A DNA stretch of 64,000 nt, taken from RYN-230 sp963723595. Lineage in GTDB: Bacteria; Actinomycetota; Actinomycetes; Streptosporangiales; Streptosporangiaceae. The notes under the pieces are model-generated. The model was not told the DNA's origin, ran no database searches, and worked only from the letters and a program-made list of their open reading frames with translations. Location of the stretch: contig CAVRRQ010000014.1 in assembly GCA_963723595.1 (NCBI GenBank), positions 310,001 to 374,000 on the forward strand. The letters run 5' to 3'. Of the stretch, positions 46,080-55,442 are shown piece after piece (the first letter of the stretch is position 1; each line of letters opens with the position of its first letter). The position numbers and the translations under genes are program-made.

Positions 46080-46679
46080 GTGTACGAAGGCGTCGTCCAG
46101 AATCTCATCGACGAACTCGGCAGGCTGCCGGGCGTCGGTCCCAAGGGCGCGCAGCGCATCGCGTTCCATCTGCTGGCCACGGACGCCACGGACGTCCGGC
46201 GGCTGGCGTCGGTGCTGGTCGAGGTGACCGAGCGGGTCCGGTTCTGCCGGATATGCGGCAACGTGGCCGAGGAAGAAGAGTGCCGGATCTGCCGTGACGT
46301 GCGCCGTGACCCGTCGGTCATCTGCGTGGTCGAGGAGCCCAAGGACGTCGCGGCGATCGAGAAGATCCGTGAGTTCCGCGGCCGCTACCACGTGCTGGGC
46401 GGGGCGATCAGCCCTATCGACGGGATCGGCCCGGAGGATCTGAGCACCCGGGAGCTCATGGCGCGGCTGGCCGACGGCGCGGTCACCGAGGTGATCCTGG
46501 CCATGGACCCCAACCTGGAAGGCGAGGCGACCGCGACCTACCTGGCCCGGCTGCTCAAGCCGCTGGGCATGCGGGTGACCAGGCCGGCCAGCGGGCTGCC
46601 CGTCGGAGGCGACCTGGAGTACGCGGACGAGGTCACGCTGGGACGGGCGTTCGAGGGGCGGCGGCTGCTCGATGTCTGA
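46080..46679 (+). CDS. recR: Recombination mediator protein RecR
   Basis: GTG 46080, 15 bp after ybaB. The 199-residue protein has the helix-hairpin-helix LGRLPGVGPKGAQRIAFHLL, the zinc finger FCRICGNVAEEEECRIC, and a Toprim domain (ICVVEEPKDVAAIEK, YHVLGGAISPIDGIGPEDL). GLPVGGDLEYADEVTLGRAF ends it. With RecO it loads RecA on gapped DNA. Confidence 0.96.
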   Translation: MYEGVVQNLIDELGRLPGVGPKGAQRIAFHLLATDATDVRRLASVLVEVTERVRFCRICGNVAEEEECRICRDVRRDPSVICVVEEPKDVAAIEKIREFRGRYHVLGGAISPIDGIGPEDLSTRELMARLADGAVTEVILAMDPNLEGEATATYLARLLKPLGMRVTRPASGLPVGGDLEYADEVTLGRAFEGRRLLDV

Positions 46680-46855
46680 CCCGCGCGCTGCGACGTCTCG
46701 CATGTCGGACATGCAGACCTGCCAGGGAGCCGTGATGCTCAACGCGCCCCCGGCGGCACGGCGTGTCCCATGAAACCAGACCGGAGGACGGGCAGGCTGG
46801 GGACTCGAGCGAGGCCCAGTAACCCGCAGGACCGCACCCTGGCTGCGAGGAACCC

Positions 46856-47422
46856 ATGAGCACTGCTGACCAAAGACCACCGGCCGCGCCCGCGGGCGAG
46901 GGCTGGCACCCGCTGGCCGACCGGATCGCCGGGCAGGCGCGCGACTTCCTGGACGGGGTCGCGGCCCTGGCCCATGGTGAGGGAGGCGACGAGGCGGTCC
47001 CGCTGCTGCTCCTGGAGATCTCGCAGATCCTGCTGGCCGGCGCGCAGCTGGGCGCGAGCAAGGACGTCATCCTCCCGGACAACTGGGAGCCCGACGTGGG
47101 CGCCGACCCGGACCTGGACTCGCTGAGGTCAGGGCTGGCCCGGCGGCTGGACGGCTACGACGAGTACGCCGAGCTGTTCGACCCGTACTCCGACACCGGG
47201 CTGACCGCTTTCCGCCTGTCCGACGACCTGGCCGCGGTCGCGGCGGACCTGATCCACGGGCTGCAGCACTACGAGGCGGGCCGCTCCCTCGAAGCCCTCT
47301 GGTGGTGGCAGTACTCCTACGTCAACCACTGGGGAACGCACGGCAGCGCGGCACTGCGGGCGCTGCACGCGGTGCTCGCCCACGCCATGCTGGACGTGTC
47401 CGAGGAATCCTCCCTCGCCTGA
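46856..47422 (+). CDS. DUF5063 protein
   Basis: A 188-residue all-helical acidic protein. LLLEISQILLAGAQLGASKD, LARRLDGYDEYAELFDPYSD, GLTAFRLSDDLAAVAADL and SLEALWWWQYSYVNHWG are hallmarks of DUF5063, commonly encoded after recR in actinobacteria. Biochemical role unknown. Nothing is seen in the 176-bp gap before it. A short stem (CCGCCC/GGGCGG at 47439-47457) follows and could be a weak terminator. Confidence 0.85.
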   Translation: MSTADQRPPAAPAGEGWHPLADRIAGQARDFLDGVAALAHGEGGDEAVPLLLLEISQILLAGAQLGASKDVILPDNWEPDVGADPDLDSLRSGLARRLDGYDEYAELFDPYSDTGLTAFRLSDDLAAVAADLIHGLQHYEAGRSLEALWWWQYSYVNHWGTHGSAALRALHAVLAHAMLDVSEESSLA

Positions 47423-47521
47423 CCCCCTCTGTCCCGCACCGCCCAAAAACCGGGCGGGAGTTGCAGCGAGGGTAGGTACACTCAAGCCGCCAGCAGCCGG
47501 AGCGGGAGGAGCGGCTCACCT

Positions 47522-48799
47522 GTGGCGCTTGTCGTGCAGAAGTACGGTGGATCCTCGGTGGCCGACGCCGACGGCATTAAGCGGGTGGCGCAGCGTATCG
47601 TCGCGACCCGTAAGGCCGGGCATGCTGTCGTCGTGGTGGTGTCCGCCATGGGGGACACCACCGACGAACTCCAGGACCTGGCTGACCAGGTCAGCCCCCT
47701 GCCGCCTGGCCGCGAACTAGACATGCTGCTCACCGCGGGCGAGCGCATCTCGATGGCGCTGCTGGCCATGGCGATCGCCAACCTGGGCCTGGAAGGACGC
47801 TCGTTCACCGGGTCCCAGGCCGGCGTGATCACCGACTCGGCGCACGGCAAGGCCCGGATCATCGACGTCACCCCGGGCCGGATCTCCACCGCGCTGAGCG
47901 AGGGCGCGATCCCCATCGTGGCCGGGTTCCAGGGCGTGTCGCAGAACGGCAAGGACATCACCACGCTCGGCCGGGGTGGCTCGGACACCACTGCGGTCGC
48001 GCTCGCTGCCGCCCTCGAGGCGGACGTGTGCGAGATCTACACCGACGTGGACGGGGTGTTCACCGCGGACCCGCGGATCGTCCGGACCGCCCGCCGGATC
48101 CCCTGGATCAGCTACGAGGAGATGCTGGAGATGGCCGCGTGCGGGGCCAAGATCCTCCAGCTGCGGTGCGTGGAGTACGCCCGGCGCTACAGCATGCCGA
48201 TCCACGTCAGGTCGTCGTTCAGCAACCGCACGGGCACCACGATCAGCGAAGCCAACCAGGGAACGGAGGCGGCCGGGGTGGAGCAGGCGATCATCTCCGG
48301 AGTCGCGCACGACCGGAGCGAGGCGAAGATCACCGTGGCCGCCGTGCCGGACAAGGTGGGCGTGGCCGCGCAGATCTTCCGCATCGTGGCCGCGGCCGGC
48401 ATCAACATCGACATGATCGTCCAGAACGTCTCCGCCGCCACCACCGGGCGCACCGACATCTCGTTCACGCTGCCCCGCGACGACGGGCAGGCCGCGATGG
48501 CCGCGCTGAACGGTGCCCAGCCGGACATCGGCTTCGAGACGCTGCTCTATGACGACCGGATCGGCAAGGTGTCGCTGATCGGGGCGGGGATGCGGTCCCA
48601 CCCCGGGGTGAGCGCCACATTCTTCGGCGCGCTCGCCGACGCCGCGGTCAACATCGAGATGATCTCCACCTCGGAGATCAGGATCTCGGTGGTGGTGGAC
48701 CAGAAGGACGTGGACATCGCGGTCACCGCCGCGCACCGGGCCTTCGACCTGGACGCCAGCGAGGTCGAGGCCGTGGTGTACGGGGGGACGGGCCGGTGA
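47522..48799 (+). CDS. lysC: Aspartate kinase
   Basis: GTG 47522; 425 residues. It catalyses the first step to lysine, threonine, methionine and diaminopimelate. The kinase domain has VQKYGGSSVADADGIKRVA and FQGVSQNGKDITTLGRGGSD (a Ser/Thr-rich substrate loop). Two ACT domains lie at the C-terminus (AKITVAAVPDKVGVAAQIF, GKVSLIGAGMRSHPGVSATF) for Lys/Thr feedback. An in-frame internal start is present at 48278. The stop overlaps the asd start (GTGA). Confidence 0.95.
   Translation: MALVVQKYGGSSVADADGIKRVAQRIVATRKAGHAVVVVVSAMGDTTDELQDLADQVSPLPPGRELDMLLTAGERISMALLAMAIANLGLEGRSFTGSQAGVITDSAHGKARIIDVTPGRISTALSEGAIPIVAGFQGVSQNGKDITTLGRGGSDTTAVALAAALEADVCEIYTDVDGVFTADPRIVRTARRIPWISYEEMLEMAACGAKILQLRCVEYARRYSMPIHVRSSFSNRTGTTISEANQGTEAAGVEQAIISGVAHDRSEAKITVAAVPDKVGVAAQIFRIVAAAGINIDMIVQNVSAATTGRTDISFTLPRDDGQAAMAALNGAQPDIGFETLLYDDRIGKVSLIGAGMRSHPGVSATFFGALADAAVNIEMISTSEIRISVVVDQKDVDIAVTAAHRAFDLDASEVEAVVYGGTGR
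48263..48280 (+). promoter_or_regulatory. Internal ribosome site and GTG start for the aspartate-kinase beta subunit
   Basis: Inside lysC, ACGGAGG at 48263-48269 (spacing about 9 bp) precedes an in-frame GTG at 48278, just before the ACT-domain sequence EQAIISGVAHDRSEAKITV. Overlapping alpha and beta aspartate kinase subunits made this way are established in several Gram-positive bacteria. Confidence 0.65.
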
Positions 48800-49860
48800 G
48801 CGGCCGGCCCGGGACGGCCAAGCCGACGCTGGCCGTGGTGGGCGCGACCGGCGCGGTCGGCACGGTCATGCTCGACCTGCTGTCCACCCGCGACGACGTG
48901 TGGGGTGAGGTCCGGCTGATCGCCTCGCCCCGGTCCGCGGGCCGGCACCTGCGGGTCCGCGGGGCCGAGCTCGAGGTCCTGGCGCTGGCCCCCGAGGTGT
49001 TCGACGGGGTGGACGTGGCCATGTTCGACGTCCCCGACGAGGTTTCCGCGGAGTGGGCCCCGGTCGCGGCGGCCCGTGGCGTGGTGGTGGTGGACAACTC
49101 GGGAGCGTTCCGGATGGACCCGGCGGTCCCGCTGGTCGTGCCCGAGGTCAACCCCCAGGAGGCGGCCAACCGGCCCAAGGGCATCATCGCCAACCCGAAC
49201 TGCACCACGCTGTCGCTGATCGTCGCGATGGGCGCGCTGCACCGTGCGTTCGGACTGGAAGAGATGGTGGTGAGCTCCTACCAGGCCGCCTCGGGCGCGG
49301 GCCAGGCCGGGATCGACACGCTCTACGCCCAGATGGACAAGACCGCCGGGTCGCGGATGCTCGGGCAGCGGGCCGGTGACCTGCGCGCCGCGGTCGGCGA
49401 CTTCGGCCCGTTCCCCGCCCCGCTCGCCCTCAACGTGGTGCCCTGGGCCGGCTCGGTCAAGGCGGACGGCTGGTCCTCCGAAGAGCTCAAGATCCGCAAC
49501 GAGTCCCGCAAGATCCTCGGCATGCCCGATCTCCGGGTCACGGCCACCTGCGTCCGGGTGCCCGTGGTGACCACCCACTCGGTGGCCGTCCACGCGGTGT
49601 TCAGCCGGGAGGTCACCCGGTCGGGCGCCCAGCGGGTCCTCAGCGAGGCACCGGGCGTGGTGCTCAACGACGACCCGGAACGCGGTGAGTTCCCCACCCC
49701 GGCCGACGTGGTGGGCACCGACCCGACCTGGGTGGGCCGGGTCCGCCGGTCCCTGGACGACCCGTGCGCGGTGGACTTGTTCGTCTGCGGCGACAACCTG
49801 CGCAAGGGCGCCGCCCTGAACACCGCGCAGATCGCCGAGCTGGTCGCCGCCGCGCTCTGA
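48796..49860 (+). CDS. asd: Aspartate-semialdehyde dehydrogenase
   Basis: GTG 48796 overlaps lysC by 4 bp; 354 residues. The NADP-binding start is LAVVGATGAVGTVMLDLL, RSAGRHLRVRG lies in the cofactor loop, and the catalytic Cys is in NPNCTTLSLIVAMGAL. SYQAASGAGQAGI and RVPVVTTHSVAVHAVFSREV complete the fold. It reduces aspartyl phosphate to the semialdehyde, directly after aspartate kinase. Confidence 0.95.
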   Translation: MSGRPGTAKPTLAVVGATGAVGTVMLDLLSTRDDVWGEVRLIASPRSAGRHLRVRGAELEVLALAPEVFDGVDVAMFDVPDEVSAEWAPVAAARGVVVVDNSGAFRMDPAVPLVVPEVNPQEAANRPKGIIANPNCTTLSLIVAMGALHRAFGLEEMVVSSYQAASGAGQAGIDTLYAQMDKTAGSRMLGQRAGDLRAAVGDFGPFPAPLALNVVPWAGSVKADGWSSEELKIRNESRKILGMPDLRVTATCVRVPVVTTHSVAVHAVFSREVTRSGAQRVLSEAPGVVLNDDPERGEFPTPADVVGTDPTWVGRVRRSLDDPCAVDLFVCGDNLRKGAALNTAQIAELVAAAL

Positions 49861-49918
49861 GCGCCAAAGATCAAGATCAAAGGCCCGCAACGAGGACCGT
49901 CCGCCCCCAGCCCGCCCG

Positions 49919-50791
49919 CTAGCCGGCGCCGTCGCCCGCCGCTGAACGGTGGAACGACCAGACAGCCCGGTCTTCCACGGGCTCGTAGCCGAGTCGCTGG
50001 TAGAGGGCGTTGCTGGTCGGGTTGGCCAGGTCAGTGAACAGCAGGACCCGGTCGGCCCCGGCGTCCCGGGCCGCCTGGCTCACCACGCAGGTCACGGCGC
50101 CTGCGTAGCCCCGGCCCCGCAGCCCCGGCGGGGTGTACACCGGACCGACCCGCACCTGCCCGGCCGCCGGCCGGGTCAGCCCGGCCATCGACACCGGCTG
50201 GCCCGCGAGTTCCCACAGGGTCAGCCCCCGGTAGGAGAGCCGCTCACCGACCATCGACTCCGGGTCCTCCGGGCCCGACTGTGCTTCCCGGTGGAACGCC
50301 TCCGACCAGGCGATCAGCAGGCCGCGGTCCGACGGGCCCGCCAGCCGCGGCTGCCCGGGCGGCCGCGGGTCGGGCCAGCGCAGGCCGCCGAGTTCGTACA
50401 GCCGGGACCGCATGTGCAGTTCGACGGGGTCGCCGGTCACCTCGTGCCACGCGCGGGCGAAGGCTTCCGCGCCGGCGGGATCCGCGTGCACCCCGCCCAC
50501 CGTGCGGGCCCGCACGGCCAGCACCTGGGCCAGTGCCGCTGCGGCGGGCGCGGGCACGCTGGTCAGCGCCACGGGGAACGGCGGCGTGTGCAGGAACGCG
50601 CCGCTGACCTGGCCGCCGGCTTCCTGCCACCAGCCGAAGAGGGGGGCGATGGAGCCGAAAGCCTGGGTCCCCGCGGCTCGCAGGGTCTCGATCGCGCCGA
50701 GCAGGACGGTGTGCTGCGCGGGGCGCCGGGACAGCAGGCCCCCCACGGTGGCCGAGTAGTCGGGCAGGCTGTCGCTGAGGAACCAGGGCAT
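49919..50791 (-). CDS. GNAT-family acetyltransferase (FR47-like)
   Basis: A 290-residue two-domain acetyltransferase. The N-terminal half (YSATVGGLLSRRPAQHTVLL, FGWWQEAGGQVSGAFLHTPP) lacks acetyl-CoA motifs. The C-terminal half has VRVGPVYTPPGLRGRGYAGA, the acetyl-CoA loop, and DRVLLFTDLANPTSNALYQR with LGYEPVED. Substrate unknown. It converges on asd. Confidence 0.87.
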   Translation of the reverse strand: MPWFLSDSLPDYSATVGGLLSRRPAQHTVLLGAIETLRAAGTQAFGSIAPLFGWWQEAGGQVSGAFLHTPPFPVALTSVPAPAAAALAQVLAVRARTVGGVHADPAGAEAFARAWHEVTGDPVELHMRSRLYELGGLRWPDPRPPGQPRLAGPSDRGLLIAWSEAFHREAQSGPEDPESMVGERLSYRGLTLWELAGQPVSMAGLTRPAAGQVRVGPVYTPPGLRGRGYAGAVTCVVSQAARDAGADRVLLFTDLANPTSNALYQRLGYEPVEDRAVWSFHRSAAGDGAG

Positions 50792-50979
50792 GCGCCCATC
50801 GTGACCGCCCCGGCCCCCCTCATGCAGCCCATTTTCCTTCCTGGGAGCTCACCCGGAGGCACCCTCCGCGCCCCTCCGGGAGCGCCCGCACGGGGTGCCA
50901 CCGCGCCGTCCGTGTGCCCTTCGAAACCCTGCGCTGACGTGCGGTAACAGCGCCCTACGTCACTTTCTATATCGTTTCG

Positions 50980-51009
50980 TTGCGAAGCTGGAATCACCCG
51001 CGATAGCAT
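50980..51009 (+). promoter_or_regulatory. Candidate promoter for the redox gene pair
   Basis: TTGCGA at 50980-50985 and TAGCAT at 51004-51009, with an 18-bp spacer, lie in the 342-bp gap before the gene at 51134. The gap is distinctly more AT-rich than its flanks. I see no other element in it. Confidence 0.35.
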
Positions 51010-51133
51010 CCTCTTCAGCCCGGTAGAGATGCGGGATCTCCCGGGGTTGGCGAAGTTGCCAATGCACGAGCTATTCAGTGTCAAGTAACCAGACAATGGT
51101 AGGTAGCTGAGCAGCTCCTCCCGGGAGGCAATC

Positions 51134-53717
51134 TTGTCGGCGAAGGGTGACGGTTCGGCTGGGCGGTCACGCGGTCCCGCTCCACGGAGCGGGAGGCGTG
51201 GCTACACGGTGGCCAGGCCCAGGTCAGACGCATGGTTGTGGATCCTCAACGCCGTCGTCATAGGCACTGTGGTGCTCGCGGCCGCCGCCGCCGCCACCTC
51301 GACCGGGCGCACCGTCGCCGCGGCCAGCGATCATTTCCTGCTTTACTATGCCGGCGTTCTCGCGCTTATTGCGCTTACCGCAGAAGTGGGAATTGGGCTG
51401 GTCGCTTCTGACCGTATCTTTATGAAGCCCAGTGCCCGGGTCACGGCGCAGGCACTCCACCGCGCTATGGGATTCGGCGCGATAGCTTTCCTGGTTATTC
51501 ACATCGTGCTCGAGATAATCGCGGGCCGGTCGCAGCCCGCCGACGCCGTGATCCCTTTTCTCGATAAAGGGAAGACTTTTTATCTTGGCCTCGGGACCGT
51601 CGCGTCGGACATATTCATCGTGATCATGATGACCGGCATCTACCGGGCGCGCCTGGCCGAGAAGATGTCGCCCAAGGCGTGGCGGGTCATCCACGCGTCG
51701 GCCTACGCGGCGTGGATCTTCGGGCTGGTGCACGGCCTGCTGGCCGGCCGCCCGGCCAAGTCGTTCTTCGGCTTCTCGGGCTTCGTCGCCTGGTCCTACG
51801 GCGCGTGCGTGGTGGCGGTCGCTGCCGCCCTGATGGTGCGGCTCGTGGCCAGGAACCGGGCCGGCAACGAACTGGCCAGCCACCCCGTGTCCGACTCCGG
51901 GGGCACCGGCGGCTGGGCCGCCGCGGCCGCCGCCCTGACCGGGGCCGGCGCGATCCCCGGGGCCGCGGCCCTGACCGCTACCGCCATGCCTGCCCCGGCG
52001 CTGGCCGCGGGTGCACCGGGGGCGCTGGACGGCTCCCGGCCCAGGTCCCGCCAGCCTGGGCGGGCCCCGCTGGCCCTCCCGGCGGGTGCGTCAGCAGGGC
52101 AGCAGCGTGGCCGCCAGGTGCGCAGTGCCCCCTACGACGAGCGGGCCGCGTATCTCGCGGACACCCGCCGGATCGGGGCCACGGGCCCGATCGGGGCGGG
52201 CGCGACTGGGTCGTTCGACCAGGCCGGCCGGTTCGGGGCCGCGCTGGACCCCCGGGAGCGCGCGGGCCAGTACGAGCAGACCGGTCCCTTGCAGCGGGTC
52301 GGGCCGTACCAGCAGACCGGCCCGATGCCGGGCGTCCGCCAGTACCAGCCTTCTGTCTACCAGTCCGAGCGGACCGGGCAGATCGACCGCCCGGCCCAGT
52401 ACGGGCAGCTCCAGCGCGACCAGATGCGCGTCGGCCAGATGCCGACCAGCCAGATGCCCGGTGACCAGATGCACGGTGACCACCAGTTGCACGGTGACCA
52501 GATGCACGGTGACCCGGCCCCGTTTGGGCAGATGCCGGGTGGCCAGGTCCCCGGTGGCCAGGTCCCCGGTGGCCGGATCCCCCGTGGCCGGATGCCGGGC
52601 GGCCAGGGTGGCTACCGGCCGCCGTCCGGATCGCCTCAGCCGGGGCCAGCTCGGTACGGGACGCCCGGGCAGCCGATGATGCCGCGCCAGCAGGACCAGT
52701 CCGGTTCCTATCAGCCCGACCAGACCGGGCCCTATGAGCGGCCGCACGATGACTGGTCCGGCCCGTTGCCGCAGGTCGGCCCGCCCGCGGCGGCTCCCAG
52801 GTACGCGGCGGGCAACTATAACGACTGGTCCGGCCCGCTGGAGCGGATCGACCCGGCCGCCCCGCCGTCCCGCTACGGCGCGCCTGCCCAGTACGGCGCG
52901 CCTGCGAGGGCCCCCAGTACGGCGACACCGGCCAGTACGGCGACACCGGCCAGTACGAGCGCCCCCGCCCCCAGCCGCGCTACGAGCGGACCGGCGAGAT
53001 CGACCGCTCAGCCCCGTACGCTCAGCCCCAGTACGGTGCGCCGGCCGGGCAGCCTTCGTATGGTGCCGCGGTACCGCAGTACGGGCCGCCCGGGTACGGG
53101 CCCCCGGCGTACGGCCGCGAGGATCAGTCCGGGCCGCCGGTGCCGGCCCAGCCGCAGTCCGGCCAGTACGAGCGGCCGCGTCCGGCCCCGTACCAGCCAG
53201 CCTCGTACCAGCAGGCCCAGTACCAGTCAGGCCCTTATCGGGCGGCCCAGCATCGCCGGCCCCGTATCAGCCGGCCCAGCATGAGGCGGCCCAGCATCAA
53301 TCGGCCCAGCATCAGACAGCCTCGTATCAGTCAGGCCCGTATCAGCCGGCTCTATCAGCCGGCCAGCATCAGCCGGCCCAGCAGCAGCGGGACCACTACC
53401 AGTCGGCGCAGCACCAGCCGCCTGCGGGATACGAGCGGGGCGGGCAGCCCGGCCAGTACCAGGCGCCGCTGCGGTACGAGGAGCCCGTGCAGTACGACCA
53501 GTATCAGCGTGGGCCCGGCGGCCCGGAGGGTCCGTCCGGACAGTACGGCCGGCCGGACCCGGACCCCCAGGAGAGGGCCGCGCATTACGCTACATTCGCT
53601 GACCAGGATGCCTCCTACACACGGCCGCGGCCGTCTGGCGCCCGCGATCAGTTCAGCCCGCAAGACGAGACTGACCCGCTGAACATCGTGCCGCTGAATA
53701 TCGGGAATTACACGTGA
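51134..53717 (+). CDS. Six-helix b-heme membrane protein with long repetitive tail, two frameshifts
   Basis: TTG 51134 with GGGAGG 7 bp upstream. Six membrane helices span about residues 33-237. His109 and His123 on one helix and His187 and His200 on another form the bis-heme pattern of ferric-reductase-like/cytochrome b proteins (LHRAMG..VIHIVLE; VIHASAY..LVHGLL). A ~600-residue Gln/Pro/Tyr/Gly tail follows, with repeats such as GDQMHGD and YQPAQH. Two one-base losses (near 52910 and 53255) break the frame, which then resumes identical repeat types and ends PLNIVPLNIGNYT. The stop overlaps the NuoF-like gene by 4 bp. Confidence 0.78.
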
Positions 53718-55358
53718 ACCCACTTGCACCACCCCAGGCGATGCGGATTGGCCGGGCCCGGCTAACCGCCGGCCTGGATCGCTTTGAGCGCATTGATCTC
53801 ACGACGCATCAGGAGATCTTTGGGCCCATGCGCCGTGTGACCGCGCGCCAGTTGATCGAAATGGTGGAAAGCGTCAACTTGCGGGGCCGTGGCGGGGCCG
53901 CGTTCCCTTTCGCCCGCAAGATGCGTGCGGTGGTCAACAACGCGGCCGCCCGCAAGTGCAAACCGATGATCCTGGTCAACGGCACCGAGGGCGAGCCGGG
54001 CAGCGCCAAGGACAAGATGCTGCTGCTCCGTTCGCCCTACCTGGTGCTGGGTGGTGCGCTGCTGGCCGCGCGGGCCCTGACCGCCAAGATGATCATCATC
54101 GGGGTGACGGACAGCGCCGTGGCGGCCTCGGTGGCCGAGGCGGCCCGGGCTGAACCGGACCTCAAGAAGATCGTCCGCGTGGTCGAGGTGCCCGACCGGT
54201 TCGTATCGGGTGAGGGGGGCGCCCTGGTCAACGCCGTGAACGGCAAGATCGCACTGCCGCCGGGCAAGAAGCGCCGGGCCGCGGAGAGCGGAGTGGACGG
54301 GCTGCCCACGCTGCTGTCCAACGCCGAGACGTTCGCCCAGCTGGCCGTCCTCGCCATGCTGGGGCAGGAAGGCTACGCCTCCGACGGCACCCCGGACGAG
54401 CCGGGCACCGTCCTGCTGACCGTCGGCGGCTCCGCCGGCCGCCCCTCCGTGGTGGAAGTGCCCACCGGCATCCCGCTCGGCACGGTACTGGATATCTGCG
54501 AGGCGACCGCGTACGACGGCGTGCTGGTCGGCGGCTACCACGGGATGTGGCTGCCCGCCGAGCTCGCCGACGACGTGCCGGTCTCCCGGGCCGGACTGGA
54601 CACGGCGGGCGGCATGCTGGGGGCCGGCATCGTGATGCCGCTCGGCGGCACCTGCCCGCTCGGCGAGGTGGCCCGGGTCGTGCGCTACCTGGCCAAGGAG
54701 TCGTCCGGGCAGTGCGGCCCGTGCAAGCTCGGCCTGCCCGGCCTGGCCCGCTCGATGACCGCGCTGGCGGACGGCTCCGGGGGCATGGACACCCTCGACA
54801 CGGCGCGCCGGACCGCCGCGGTTGTCCGCGGCCGTGGGGCCTGCTCCCACCCGGACGGTGTCTCCCGCTTCGTGCTCTCCGCGCTGGACGTGTTCAGTGA
54901 CGACCTCACCACGCACCTGTTCCGCGGCTCGTGTGGCCGCAAGACCCGCGGCATCCTGCCGCTCGGGCCCGAAGAGTCCGAGGTGCGGCTGAAGGTGGAC
55001 TGGGCGCGGTGCGACGGGCACGGGCTGTGCGCCAAGATCGCGCCGGAGATGGTCCAGCTGGACAGCCAGGGCTACCCGGCGTTCCTGGACATGCCGGTAC
55101 CGTTCTGGCTGGAACGCGAGGCGCAGCAGGCGGTCGAGATGTGCCCCGCCATGGCGCTCAGCCTGGGCTCGGCGGCCACGTGGGAGCGCGACGTCCCGCG
55201 GTCCAGCCCGGCCATCAGCGCCTCGCAGCCGACCGGGCTGCTGCTGTCCAGCTCAAGCCGGGAGCAGCGTCAGCTTCCGGGTGCGCCCCGCCAGCTGCCG
55301 GGCGCGCCCCCGCCAGCTGCCGGGCGCCACCGCCAGCTGCCGGGCCGGCGGCCGCTAA
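53714..55358 (+). CDS. NuoF-like flavoprotein fused to a 3-Cys ferredoxin, frameshift near the end
   Basis: The GTG start overlaps the membrane partner. The NuoF fold has the FMN loop GRGGAAFP (58-65), GTEGEPGSAKD, SLBB-like VPTGIPLGTVLDIC, and an iron-sulphur site with Cys334, Cys337 and Cys377. The first ligand of the canonical ESCGxCxPC is Ser331. The C-terminal ferredoxin uses Cys433, Cys439 and Cys477, fitting a [3Fe-4S] cluster. The tail repeats RQLPGAP. As read the frame continues to 56221 across the next gene. Removing one C near 55300 gives a stop at 55358. It probably moves electrons from NAD(P)H to the b-hemes. Confidence 0.82.
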
Positions 55359-55442
55359 CCCTCCCGTTTCGCAGCGCCGCCCGGCCGCGCAGTAGCCTCG
55401 GGCTCCGGACACCACCCGATAACGGCGGGAACGGAGAACCAG

